The notes beneath the pieces were generated by a model that was not told the DNA's origin, made no database searches, and saw nothing but the letters and a program-made list of their open reading frames with translations. From Trachelipus rathkii (lineage: Eukaryota > Arthropoda > Malacostraca > Isopoda > Trachelipodidae), in NCBI GenBank assembly GCA_015478945.1, contig JABUQX010018384.1, positions 1 through 30,000 of the forward strand: a DNA stretch of 30,000 bases, read 5' to 3'. This document shows positions 11,841-23,409 of this stretch, one piece after another. Numbering within the stretch: the first letter of the stretch is position 1; each line of letters begins with the position of its first letter. The position numbers and the translations under genes were made by a program.

Positions 11841-13447
11841 TAAATAATAATACGAGTTAAATGACGGAACAACGACATATCAATTGTGTATTTAAATATA
11901 TTATTAGCCTATATCTTCTCAGATGCATTTGATACTTCGTTCGCCATTTTCAAGGCTTCAATATAATTAATAAATTTTATAAACAAAATATTTAAAATAA
12001 ATTAATAATAATTTAAAATAATATATAAAGTTATAAAAAATCATATATATTTACATATAAAGATAAATATTAATAATAATTACATAATATATTAGTAAAT
12101 ATATATTTTATCTTAGATTTAAACTAACAAAATCTCACTTACGTATTAAAAGACTGTTAAATAATTTAGATTTTATTCATTTAAAGGTACGTATTGATGA
12201 TGCCAAATATACATTTAGGATTCTATACAACTGAAGATCTGAGTGTATCTCCTCACAGTTTTATTGAGACAATATTCCAAAAATTGGTATCCTGTAATAT
12301 GGTATTAGGCCTTCCTGAAGAATGAATAATTGAGAGCATTTATATTAGCTGAAATAGGGAGGATGAGTAACGGTCTAGGAGTTCAATATGTATAATATAC
12401 CTTATATATGTCATCAACAATACTGTGGAAAGGACATTTCTGAGTTAATTGTTATCGTTTCTAATGCAGGTATGGCATCATGATCACCGCACTTGTAATG
12501 AATATTTAATATCTTGAGCAGTATTATACAAAAGCGTAATGGAGACTCTAACTCCTCTTGAATTAAAATCATTCTACCAGTGTGCTATTAGAGTGTGGCT
12601 CCCACTACACGAGAAAGACTCACACTAATACTAGAGACATGTACACACTGCGGAGAGAAGCTGCTCTATTTTTTTATGAGATGACAATATCGATTACACT
12701 AATCGACACACTTTCTGAGTTATAAACTACATATTCTACCCAAGAAAAGGCAACCTCAAATATACATAAATATATCCCTTAGGAGCTGTTTATAATTTGA
12801 GCTTGAGATTTATGGCTTATAATAATTCTAATACAAAGTAATTATTTTTCAGAAAAAGTAGTCAATAATAATATAATTTACTGGGTAAACCCATATTCAT
12901 TCAAGAAATATAATTGATTTTATCAGGTTAATCAGTGTCTTTTGTAAAAATTAACATAAAAAAAAGATGAAATTTTGTTTTAATTGTTATTAAGAGTGTT
13001 CAATTATTAATGATGATAAATGATTATAAAAATATATGAAAATAGAAAAATTGTTAATAAAATAATGCAATTAATTTTTCGAGCCAAATAAGTTAGATTT
13101 TCTAAGAAAATCGCAATGAACTAGCTTAAAATTTGTTGTTATTCATTGCAATATTAAATTAGTATATCACTATAAATGCTAAGTAAATTATTTTATGTTC
13201 TACATCAAAGCAGTGAATTTTTATTCATCATGAGTGTTTAGGAGTTGATATATGTATATGTATATGAGGAAAAGATTTCAACAAAAACTTTTGAATAAGA
13301 ATATGTAATAATATTTTTATATATTTAAATATTTTTATTTAAAACCTTCCAAATCTGATGAAATCGTTTATATTTCTTTCAAATACACATAATACCCTCC
13401 TACTTATTATATTAAAATATATATTAGAAACCTCACATTATTCTTAA
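11841..13447. other. Palindrome apex region
   Basis: The two arms converge here. The innermost anchor is 12579-12596 with 12697-12713, which leaves about 100 bases between the arms, so the turn-around lies near 12646. No gene or coding-like frame is present. If this is a fold-back read, this is where the strand switch happened; if it is a biological palindrome, this is the spacer. Confidence 0.5.
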
Positions 13448-13508
13448 ACATATATATAATATATATATATATATTATAATATATAATATATATATATATA
13501 TATATAAT
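13448..13508. repeat. (TA)n tract, inner right arm
   Basis: Imperfect TA tract mirroring 11786-11840 about the apex. Confidence 0.8.
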
Positions 13509-14955
13509 ATTATATAATTATAATATTATAGTTAATATAAGTAGGATATGGACAACTTATAATGACACAGGTATATATCCACTAATTCACGTTACTATTA
13601 TTCTCACGGAGTGTACATATAAAACGAGTAAAAAAGTATATAATAATACGGTAAAATGATATATAATATACTACTACGTAGAATAAAGTATAAACTGAGT
13701 GAGGAAGCCAGGATAAATATAGCGGAAGCCACGGAATAAGTACGGAAGAGCCAGAAAATATTTGTACGCTCTCACATAAATCTGGACTAACTAAACACTA
13801 TAATATACCCGCTAAAATATATTTGAGTCATCACTTTTTAGCATTTATCATGATACTAACTATTTTTTAGACTACTTTTTTATATTAGATTTATATTGTC
13901 CATTTAATTACTAAAGGTCAAGATATTCCCAATACTCACACGGAGGATTTTGGTGAGGATTATATTACCTACCCATATTATGTGCACAGCCCTGCACGAT
14001 GAAAGCAAAAGACTTGAATAATACCTAACTTATCGGTAATAATGAGAGTTTTTGAGAAAAATTTTATCAGATTCAACTAGTATATCTAGTAAGCTGTAAC
14101 ATGTGAAATTTTTATATCAAATTTATATCATATACATTTGATCGAGTTATATTGATACGTTATCCCAAACCTAATGAGGTTTTTCAAGGTTCGAGTATAT
14201 TGAGAAGTAACACTAGTGAGATTTATAAGGTCAAGGTAAGAAGTACGAAGAGAGGAGAGACTATATTGCACGATGGTTGTCCTTAGAGAGGAGTGAACCT
14301 CGTATGAGAACCGAATCATTACATGGAAATTATTGATATCAGCTCATCAAATAAAAAGTCAATCTTGCCAGAAGAGATGGGAGGTCCGCGAGCGCGTGCA
14401 CCTTCTAAAAATGTTGTGTTGCTTTTGTATGTTGTAGCAAAACTACACATGAGTATAAGTAATGGATAGTATCAAGGAAAGGGTCAGGAGAATTCTCTTT
14501 CTATTGCAATTTTGAGAGTAGTTAGCGAAATTCGAGAGTATTAATATCACTGGGCTAAAATCTCTTCTGCACTATAACCCTCAACACGATGAATTACAAG
14601 TATTCTTTAATATCGAGATTCATTTCTAATACGTGGCTATCCTGGTATTATTGGTATTATTTATATTATAATATAACATCTGTAAAAACTAAATCGTAAA
14701 AAGAAAATAATTACAAATAATTAAACATTCTGAGATTTAATCGCTGTAAGTTTTATTACTTACGTTTAGACGTCACGTATTGAGTACCCTAGCTTATTAT
14801 ATGTCGATAGGAATGAGAAATAAGAGCTATATCGATACTGATAACTTGGTAATTTATCTACATCACACAGATTTCTTCTAAACTGTAGAGCATATATATG
14901 ATGCGCACCATCCGAAGGCTCCAGGTTTGTAAATTTTCTATTCAAATAGAATCTA
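13509..14955. other. Gene-free part of right arm
   Basis: AT-rich with noisy texture. A minus-strand open frame at 14128-14319 has no motif. Nothing else could be supported. Confidence 0.5.
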
Positions 14956-15900
14956 TAGGTTTATGGATATGCATGCATACCTATGATGCCGAGTGGGGTT
15001 CTGAGACCATCGCTAGAACGCGAACAATTGTAGAAAGATCTAGTGTAGATACACGCGCATGAAAATAACGAACTCACACCAGTGTTAGAGCTCGTAAGAA
15101 CAGCTTGCGTGGGAGACTGATTGCTATAACACGCGCGAGTCATATCTGATGTCACGAAGCATAAAGCAGGTCACTCCTACTCTTCCTCAACAACGAGCGA
15201 GTGGGAGCCAGTGTTAAGTCCAAGACAAGGGTGCGACTAAGTGCTCGACCCTGAGTAAGAGCCCACAGCTTTTCCCCAAGATGCGTCAAGAGAGAGCTTA
15301 TATTTGCTCCTCTCTGAACCAACTCTGTCCAAGACCAACGTTTTTTCTGAACACATTTCTGTCTCCTCTATGATACGCGCCATGATATACCTGACTCTTA
15401 ACTCCAAAGTTGAAGACCAATGGCAAAAGAGATTGGCGCAAAGATATTCTTGAAATGATCGTCACGTCCACTTGAACTAGTAATGGAGCTCGTATTGGTC
15501 AATGCTTTCTGCGTCTTCTCTGCTGAGACTCAAAAGATACATGTCATCCACTTGCCTTATGCAACCTCACTCCCTCTTTTTCTCTACCAAACTAGGAAAC
15601 GAGAACGAGGTACGCCAAAGCCTCACTCTTTCCAGCCCATAGTTCCATCTCACACATGGCATATATTATAAATTTATATAATAATTAGATCGTAGAAGAC
15701 TGAAACTTCGTGAGAAATAGAATAAGCGTGAGATAGAGACGTAACGGAGTCAGTGAGCGTCGGAGTCGAGTCTGATAATATATATGAGTAGTAGAATCAC
15801 GGAGTATCTGGTAATTTATTAGAGTTATCGTAGTTTATTATCTGAGGATGATCCAGGGTAACCCTATACACTTAGCCGGAGGAGGGTCCCTTCCTGTATA
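14956..15900. other. GC-richer island, right palindrome partner
   Basis: Local GC is clearly above the flanks. Short frames at 14961-15155 (minus) and 15483-15671 (plus) have no recognised domain. The segment 15669-15895 is the inverted counterpart of 8771-8957. No hairpin equivalent to 8775-8801 is kept, because the second half of that stem is altered here. Confidence 0.5.
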
Positions 15901-18450
15901 AATACAAGAAGAAGACTAAGATATTGTCAAATTAGCTAAATGTATACCCGAAAACAGAGGAAGATAAGATAGAATAAGAGAAGAAGGAGGGAGATAAAGA
16001 TGAATAAGGAAGATAAGATAATTAGTAAGTAGATAATGAGATTTAGCTAATGAAATCGTGAAGCATGTATTAGTATCAAGATCGTAGTCAACCCCGGATT
16101 GATGAGAATGGTCAACGTGTAGTGTGACAGACATATGACACCTTAGTTAAATTAAAAAATTTGAAATTTAAAAATGGGATTATAGGGATATCATGAGAAG
16201 TTGTAAAATTTGTTGTATAGCTTTATAATTTATTTTTTAAGGCAGTTCAATTTATACTCTCGTAACAAAACAAAACACTATAATAAAACTTGAGAGCTTA
16301 TCTGAGAGTTCTAGCATGTTACTAATTATTAAAATATTCTCTTCCTGATTTTAACCCAAGCTACTCTCATAACTTTATATTTTCTTAAATAATGTGTAAG
16401 ACTAACATTTCTATTTTGAAATTCTCCTTACAATTCCATTTAAAAGAATCAATAGACCAACATATATAATTTTTTATTTTTCACCTATAAGTTAGAATAA
16501 ACTGACATTATTTTAAATTTGCTGTTTACTATAATTTATTTTTTTTTTATTTATTTAATATAAGTTTTTATTTTACATTTTTATTAACTTATGAGTATTT
16601 AATATATTTAATTTATTTACTTTAATATTTTTAAATTATTTTATATTAATATATTATTTATTCACTTAAACTTATTATTATATTATATAATTTTTAATAT
16701 ATTTTTATTTTTTTTATCTATTTTTTATTAATTTAAATTATTATATTTTATAATTTTATTTCTTAAAATAATTTATATATATGAATTTTGTAAAAATAAT
16801 AATTTAATATTAAATATTACTTTATACATAGGAAAGATTAATTACTTAATAATAAAAATATTATTTCAATTATAACTAGTTATTATTTCATATACAAATC
16901 CCTATATAGCTAGTAATATCACTATAAATACAAATCAACAATCCCTCACATCATCACACCTGCTACTGTTCACTACATATATATATTAGTGATCTATGTG
17001 ACATTTTTTTTTATAGAGATCTATATATATACAAAATTTGTAACATGTTTTTAAGTAGGCAAAATTGTATTTATACGAAATATAAATGCCATGTTTTATT
17101 TGTGAATGGGATAGTAGAACGAGGTACACAGAAGTTCAGTGTCAAAATATATACACCACATCAACTCTCTCAATTCATATCAGAGTGTACAAATACACAT
17201 GCGAAAGTTGGAAAGCTATTGCGATAAAGAAAGATATTGTGTTGTAAGTGTTAGTAAATATCGATAGCATTTGAATGACAATAAGCGAGCAATTATGATC
17301 TAGAGAATTTGTTCCCCTTAAGAAGGAATTAGCACCTTGCGATGATTATCAATGAGTCAGACACTATATTTTATCACTAAAATTGTCATCAAAATTCCAT
17401 TTTTTACATTCTCGATACCGTCTTATGAACAACATACAAAGGTAGAATAAAGTCTACAAATGCTAAACGGGAATTTTGCACTATCGATAACACATAGAGT
17501 ATCATGCACAAGCTTTGTATTTCCAATCACCACTAGGGGACACCGAACCTCTTTCCACACATGTTAGCTTAAACATCTATTCGTACATCCTGAGCTCTAG
17601 AGACGCTAGTCATAGAAGATAGCTGATTAATTGTGTGAGTAGAGGCGATAAAACGTTGCGAACACCACCTATCTCTTCAAGTTCTATCGGAGTATATGGG
17701 AGTATCTAAAATATTGTTATAATATAACAGTTGGTAGAGCTATCTAGATTATAACACGATAAACACTCTAAGCTGAAGTAGTAACTACGAGAAGATCAGA
17801 GAGAGAGAAGAGAATTACAAGAGAGAAACGATAGAATACGAAGAGAGAGTATCGAGACACACTCCTCATAGCCATCTCCCACTTCTGTGGTATACAAAAA
17901 GTTTTTATGAGTAGACGTGTACCATGACAAATTCAATATGGTATGGTTCTCTAACATTCAAGGACTCATTCGTAAATCTCTCCACAAATAGAGATCAGAG
18001 TGTATAATGTTTTTGTTATATTTCAAATACCTATACTAATAAATAAGCAGTAAATCATCATTAAATCTCTAAATCATGCACAAAACTACTATCTATATAT
18101 ATTACAGCCCCCCATCCTTGTCCCATTATATTATGATATACTCACTAATTGATTCACTATATTGATATCAGTCTATCATATAATATTTAGTTACACTTAG
18201 TATCATATTTATGAGTAAATATATATAAACATTATATATACTATATAAGTATTATAAAAATACAAGAGTTGGTCCGATATTTCTATCCTATACCAAAGAA
18301 GATATTGCATTCTGTACAATTTGGTATATTGGGTCTGTAAGAAGAGACTTCCACAGATAGTTTATAGGGAGAGAAGCTCTTATGGTCGCTTAGCCAGTTT
18401 ACTATCATCAAGAATCTTAATTCGACATGTGAAGGTTCATCAGATTTAGA
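15901..18450. other. Gene-free, noisy part of right arm
   Basis: A purine-rich GA stretch lies at about 15950-16035 and a T-rich block at about 16440-16780. A short TA run sits at 16976-16986 and purine-rich words around 17790-17860. Frames at 15916-16134 and 17045-17227 have no motif. The texture changes to ordinary genomic sequence near 18450. Confidence 0.5.
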
Positions 18451-20152
18451 CCTTTGCTGAGAATTTCGGCTTTTGAAATCAGTAAAAAGTTAAATTTATG
18501 CATAATAATCATTCTAAAACTTCCTAAAAATTACCGAGATTATATGAAGATAGAAACAATAATATGTCAAGAATATAGCATGCTCTAAAGTTTTCATATT
18601 TATATCAAATATTTCATTATTTTTTTTTTTTTTTTTTTTGCTTGTTAACACCTATCACAGTTAAGGTATATTTGCTGGGTGTTTACTTCAAAATATTCAA
18701 AAATTTGAAGTCTCCCGTGAGCAATGCGGGCAATAAACCGGTTTGGGTTATATAAAAAAAGTTCCACACTAAACAACACTAAAACATATTCCCAACAGAT
18801 TCACAAACACACTTTAAAATGACATAGCAACAAAGTGCCTAAATAAAAAAATAATTGCACATAACATCTGAAAAATTTATATTTATTGAATAAATATATT
18901 AAAAACGTTATCACAATTTTTGTTTTATGCAATACCAAATTTTTTTTTAATTTAATCTTTGTCTTGAATTGAGGGCTGGACTGGCAATTAAAACTAAGAG
19001 TCTATCCATAAAGGTTTTATCTTTATATAGTTTAAATTTCAGATCATTTGAATAATTTCCTTTTTTGTTTTTTTTTTATTGTTTCGAGAATTCATTTGAG
19101 TCAAGTTCTACCAATTTTTTAAAAGTTGAATAACGTTCAATCCAAAAGGTAAAAGGAAAAATAAACGAAATGAACGATATGCATGTACAGTATTCTTTAA
19201 CCTTTTGTAAAGCTAAGAATCTATCATATATTTAGTATATTCTTATTTTTATTTCTATCATCATTCCCCAAGACAAGATCGAAACCTTTCCTTTTAATTA
19301 TTAATTCATATTCTGTTCTTCATACTAAGTGTAGGCGGCAGATGTTATAGTTAAAGAGAACATAATTTATTATATTTCAGACTTGCGTGATTCTCTCACG
19401 AACAATTAATTAATGCTTAACGATATGTATATTTGTGTATTGAAGAGAAATACTCATATAAACAAATGTACTTTGCAAATATATTAAACTTTAGTATCCT
19501 AAGAGGTCATCATGAAATTGAGAATATTGTCCTTTATACATAAATGACTTACGAATCACCTTTCTCGATAATTTAAAAAGGTTTAATCTATGTCTGTTCT
19601 TAAAGCCACAAACATGATTGGTGGCTTCTGATACACACTGAGAACACATTGACAATAAGATGGAAAATCTCAAATGTCTGGATATTTTTATTGGAAAAGC
19701 GTTGTGTGGTAAATTGGTAGTGGTTCTACAACCTGAAGAGCAATGAGATTTATCAGTTCATAGCATTAATTATTCCAATTCACTTGATAGTTTTTCTTAA
19801 ACTTTCCAATCGCACTCCATTCAGTAATATGCAATAGAAGCTTAGTGACAGAATTATAATAAGAAATGTTTAATAACTATCTTCGAATTCAGAAAGTTGA
19901 ATGTGCATTCATTTGTTATATTATTAATATTTTAATATTTTCTTCAAATAATGAATCAAAATATATCCATTTCTAAAGCAGAGTATCCAAGAACTCTGAT
20001 TATGGCTACCTCATATTTCACCATGTTATAGAGGAAATTCTCTGTCAAGAGACAGAAAAGATAACATAGATGTTTTTCACTATAATGCGTTTAATATAAC
20101 TGAATGGAAGAAGATTAGGTCAAGTAATCGCAGAAAAGATGTTGTAAGGGTA
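18451..20152. other. Clean AT-rich non-coding outer right arm
   Basis: No gene seen. Composition and word use look like normal AT-rich intergenic DNA. A poly-T run at about 18620-18639 could be the poly-A tail of an old minus-strand retroposon, but no retroposon body is recognised next to it. The minus frame at 19491-19673 has no motif. Confidence 0.5.
18620..18639 (-). repeat. Poly-T run
   Basis: About 20 consecutive T on the plus strand. It may be a relic poly-A tail or a simple homopolymer. In the palindrome its partner falls near 3200-3220, where only shorter A runs are seen. Confidence 0.6.
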
Positions 20153-20410
20153 ATCATGAAAATTAGAAGACTCCAGTAATCTCAAACAATGGTGGAGATA
20201 AATTTGAAAATGTATTGTACAAACTTGGCTTGGCAATAGTTTCCAAGTCAACAACCTCAACCATATTCACCACGCAATTTCAAAAAGAGTAAAATTGATC
20301 TACCCTATATATATGGTTTATGGGAAATTACCCTTGTTTTCAAATCCAGAAACTCTTGCTTCTTACATTTCATCCCGGAATCAAGAAAATCAATCCTTCG
20401 GAACCCTAAA
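20153..20410 (-). repeat. Best-preserved palindrome block, right copy
   Basis: Inverted copy of 238-604, about 110 bases shorter. It lies in the clean outer part of the right arm, just before the reverse transcriptase scrap. This copy reads as normal-complexity DNA, so it is probably the more faithful version. Confidence 0.85.
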
Positions 20411-20544
20411 AACTTCATGAAAAATACAACAATATTTCTGGTTTGTCTACCTCACTCTCTTTCTTACATTTTCCAATTTTAAAATGTCAACCCAAGCTTG
20501 ACTTCTTCCCCTCTCCACTTTTGTATTTCTGCCGGTAATACTGT

Positions 20545-20649
20545 TTGTTTAACTTCGCCAAAGCTGAACTGTTTGCTAATACTTTTCCTTCTCATTCCAC
20601 TCTAGATGCTTCTCGAGCAATTCTTCATCTCCGCCTCCCTCTTAACTCA
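20545..20649 (+). pseudogene. Scrap of non-LTR (LINE) reverse transcriptase
   Basis: A short open stretch contains AKAELFANTFPSHSTLD. This resembles the segment just ahead of the reverse transcriptase domain in jockey/CR1-like LINE polyproteins, which often read KAELFA...NSTLDD. The match is family recall, not a search. There is no start codon, and the similarity fades before the TA array at about 20682. It cannot be functional. Part of it is mirrored at the very start of the window (28-51 with 20540-20561), so the palindrome includes it. Confidence 0.45.
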
Positions 20650-20681
20650 TTTAAGAAATGTTATTTCTGCTCTCTTCTGAT

Positions 20682-20695
20682 ATATATATTATATA

Positions 20696-20727
<32 letters not shown>

Positions 20728-20737
20728 TATATTATAA

Positions 20738-20775
<38 letters not shown>

Positions 20776-20796
20776 ATATATATTTATATAGTATAC
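20682..20796. repeat. (TA)n array
   Basis: Dinucleotide TA array with minor interruptions. Open frames across it on both strands are repeat translations. Confidence 0.9.
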
Positions 20797-21081
20797 TATA
20801 GGAGTGATTGAACGTTTTGTGTAGGGTGCAATGGTTGTATGGCCTGGGCACAGGGGTACGAACACTGAAATTACCATAGTACTACATGGGGTCTTGTTGC
20901 AGGGTTGTGGAAACTAAAGGTTGATTTCTGTCCTGCGACTGCCTCGCAACTAAGGGTATGAGGGCAGGATATTGGGTGCCTTTTCTATCGACATCCCTCA
21001 TGGTTTTCATACTTATACTATTTTGTTCCTGGTCTAGTGTGCGCACCTCAAACCTGCAATCTGGGGACCGAAGAGAAGGAT
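20797..21081. other. GC-richer spacer between TA arrays
   Basis: About 285 bases of roughly balanced composition bounded by TA arrays on both sides. No coding frame or known RNA was recognised. It is probably a unique or dispersed-repeat fragment trapped between microsatellites. Confidence 0.4.
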
Positions 21082-21170
21082 AATATATTATATATAATAT
21101 ATATATAATATATATTAATATATATATTATATATATATATAATTATTATATATATATATATATATATTAT
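21082..21170. repeat. (TA)n array
   Basis: Imperfect TA array joining directly to the TG array that follows. Confidence 0.9.
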
Positions 21171-21174
21171 GTGT

Positions 21175-21237
<63 letters not shown>

Positions 21238-21366
21238 TTGGTGTGTGTGTGTGTGTGTGTGTTGTGTGTGTGTGTTTGTTGTGGTTGTGTGTGTTGTGTG
21301 TGTTGTGTGTGTGGTGGTGTGTGTGTTGTGTGTGTGGTGTGGTGTGTGTGTGTGTGTGTTGTGTGT

Positions 21367-21400
<34 letters not shown>

Positions 21401-21500
21401 GTGTGTGTGGTGTGTGTGTGTTGTTGTGTGTGTGTTGTGTGTGTGTGTGTGTGGGTGTGTGTGTGGGTGTGTGTTGTGGTGTGTGTTGTGTGTGTGGTGC
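21171..21500 (+). repeat. Long (TG)n array
   Basis: About 330 bases of alternating TG with occasional extra G or T. All three plus frames and one minus frame stay open through it, giving Cys-Val or Thr-His repeats. These are artefacts of the microsatellite. Long alternating TG can adopt Z-DNA, which is general knowledge and not shown here. Confidence 0.95.
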
Positions 21501-22290
21501 TGTCCATCAAATATTTAGTAAAACTTAATTCAGTAATTTATAAAGCTAAATAATCAATTATTAACTTCCACAATAGAAAATAAAAGAAAACAAAATTAAA
21601 ATCTAAAAAAAGAAAAAATGTTGACAAAATCGTCCATCGATAAAAATTTTCTTCAGATTTTAATTATTATTATTGTAATAATGAGTGCGGACTCCACTGA
21701 ATGTTAAGAAGGAAGAAATGGCTCAAAAGGGGTAAAATAAAAAGAGAATCAAAATATTTAATAGAGAAGGAAGAAAAGGACTAACAACAGACTAGCGAGA
21801 GGTGATCAATAGAAAAAGAAATAAAAATATTATGTAAAAGAAATAAATATCACTAATTGACCTAATAGATATATTGAAATAATATAGGAATGAATGGGTA
21901 TGAGTAGAGAGATACAATGGATAGCAAGAGAGGAAAGAGAGATAAAAATAGATAAGAGAGAGAGAAGAAAAAAAAGAAAAAAAAGAGAAAGATAAGAGAG
22001 AGAGAAAGAAAAAAGAGAGAAAGAGAAAATGAGAGAAAGAGAAGAAAGAAAGAGAGAAAGAAAGAAAGAGAGAGGGAAGGGAAAGATAAAGAGATAAAAA
22101 AAGAGAAAATATGATCATTGGTGTGATTATAATGGGAAACAAAATTTGAAATTTGTAACGTTCTTCAAAGGCAAGGGTTGGCAAGGCTTAAATAGTTTAA
22201 AGTTTTTTTTTAAAAATGGACAATTAACATGACAAAGGCATTAAAGCTTTTACACCGAAATTTTTATTTCCTATCCATTAAATCCCCGAA
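21501..22290. repeat. Tandem duplication, copy 1
   Basis: This copy runs from the end of the TG array through a unique stretch and a GA-rich tract to the next TA array. It matches 22577-23330 in direct orientation, for example GTGCGGACTCCACTGAATGT at 21685 and 22740 (offset 1055) and GCAAGGGTTGG at 22171 and 23214 (offset 1043). Many differences are one-base indels. The minus frame at 21792-22184 is low-complexity Ser/Leu/Phe translation of the GA tract. Confidence 0.85.
21955..22110 (+). repeat. GA-rich purine tract, copy 1
   Basis: Purine-only or nearly purine-only run with GAGA and GAAA words. The second duplication unit has an equivalent tract. Confidence 0.85.
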
Positions 22291-22310
22291 ATTATATAAT
22301 ATTATATATA

Positions 22311-22350
<40 letters not shown>

Positions 22351-22379
22351 AAAGGTTATTAATATTAATAAATATATAT

Positions 22380-22411
<32 letters not shown>

Positions 22412-22440
22412 ATCTATAGTATATATATTTAACATATAAT
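22291..22440. repeat. (TA)n arrays between the duplicated units
   Basis: Two TA runs (about 22295-22345 and 22380-22415) interrupted by a short A run and TAAT words. Less regular AT-rich sequence continues to the TG array. Confidence 0.85.
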
Positions 22441-22507
22441 ATACACTATATATCCATAAACAATCTAAATGTAGCTATATATGTTTCTAAATATGTCCCT
22501 TAAGAGT

Positions 22508-22510
22508 GGT

Positions 22511-22576
<66 letters not shown>
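22508..22576 (+). repeat. (TG)n array, copy 2
   Basis: TG array with a single TCG interruption. It occupies the same place in the second unit as the 330 bp TG array in the first, but is about one fifth as long. Confidence 0.9.
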
Positions 22577-22579
<3 letters not shown>

Positions 22580-23330
22580 ATAAATATGTAGACTTAATTC
22601 AGTTATATAAGCTAATATCATATTGAACCTTCAATAGAAAAAAAGAAAAAAATTAAATCTAAAAAAATGAAAAAAAGTTGACAAAATAGTCCATCGAGTA
22701 AAACATTTCGAAAATCTGTTTAATATTGTCAATAATGAAGTGCGGACTCCACTGAATGTTTCAAGAAGCGAAGAATGGTCAAAAGGGCTAAAATAACAAG
22801 AGAATCAAAATTATTTAATAGTAGAAGGAAGAAAGGACTAACAAACAGCTAACGAGAGTGATATAGAAAGAGAAAAAAAATCATAGTGGTAAGGAAAAAA
22901 ATATACGTAATTGCACCCTAATCGATAAATTCGAAATAAATTAGGAATATGGAGTAGAGAGAGATAAAGATAGAGATAGAGATAAAGATAGATATGTAGA
23001 TAGATAAATAGAAGCGTAAGAAAAAAAAAAGAGAAGATAGAGGAGAGGAAAGAGAAAGAGAGACAGAGAAAATGAGAGAAAGAGAAAGAAAGAAAGAGAG
23101 AAAGAAAGAAGAAAAGGAGAGAGAGAGAGAAATATAAAGAGATAAAAAAAGAGAATATGAATCATTGGTGATTATAATGAAAAAAATTTGAAATTTTAAA
23201 CATTCTTCAATAGGCAAGGGTTGGTCAAGGGCTTAAAATATTAAAGTTTTTTTTTAAAATGGACAATTACATTAACGAACTTCATTAAAGCTTTACACAA
23301 ATTTTTATTCCTAAATTGCACTTAAATACC
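22577..23330. repeat. Tandem duplication, copy 2
   Basis: Direct copy of 21501-22290 with scattered indels and substitutions. It includes a GA-rich tract at about 22955-23155 preceded by GATA words. The minus frames at 22918-23217 and 22941-23165 are low-complexity and not genes. Confidence 0.85.
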
Positions 23331-23378
23331 ATATATATATATATATATTATTATAATATATATTAGTATATATTTATG

Positions 23379-23409
<31 letters not shown>

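Larger units (their letters stand above)
1..12646. repeat. Left arm of a ~20.6 kb degenerate palindrome
   Basis: This stretch matches, in reverse complement and in consistent order, the sequence from about 12647 to 20590. Anchors seen by eye (left with right): 28-51 with 20540-20561; 238-290 with 20358-20410; 395-487 with 20221-20315; 2707-2739 with 18977-19006; 3392-3402 with 18494-18504; 8771-8791 with 15875-15895 (20 of 21 bases); 8879-8957 with 15669-15751; 12579-12596 with 12697-12713. The sums of paired coordinates drift smoothly from about 20600 to about 25300, so this arm carries many extra bases. Between anchors the match is poor. The arm is dominated by low-complexity words, and no credible gene was found in it. 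It is either a fold-back assembly artefact (preferred) or an old inverted repeat. Confidence 0.75.
12647..20590. repeat. Right arm of the same palindrome
   Basis: This is the inverted partner of the left arm, with the apex near 12.65 kb. From about 18450 to 20590 the sequence looks like ordinary AT-rich genomic DNA. From the apex to about 18450 it has the same noisy texture as the left arm. It is about 7.9 kb against 12.6 kb for the left arm. Only its outer end carries anything gene-like, a reverse transcriptase scrap at 20545-20649. Confidence 0.72.

Noticed and set aside
9172..14236. Inverted word match between about 9172-9222 and 14190-14236
   Set aside because: Its coordinate sum (about 23400) does not fit the smooth drift set by the stronger anchors (about 24600 to 25300), so it is probably chance.
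21127..21553. Four overlapping frames of Cys-Val or Thr-His repeats
   Set aside because: Pure translation of the TG/CA microsatellite.
21792..23217. Ser/Leu/Phe-rich minus-strand frames that resemble membrane proteins
   Set aside because: They translate GA-rich tracts in the duplicated unit; there is no conserved character, and the copies differ by frame-shifting indels.
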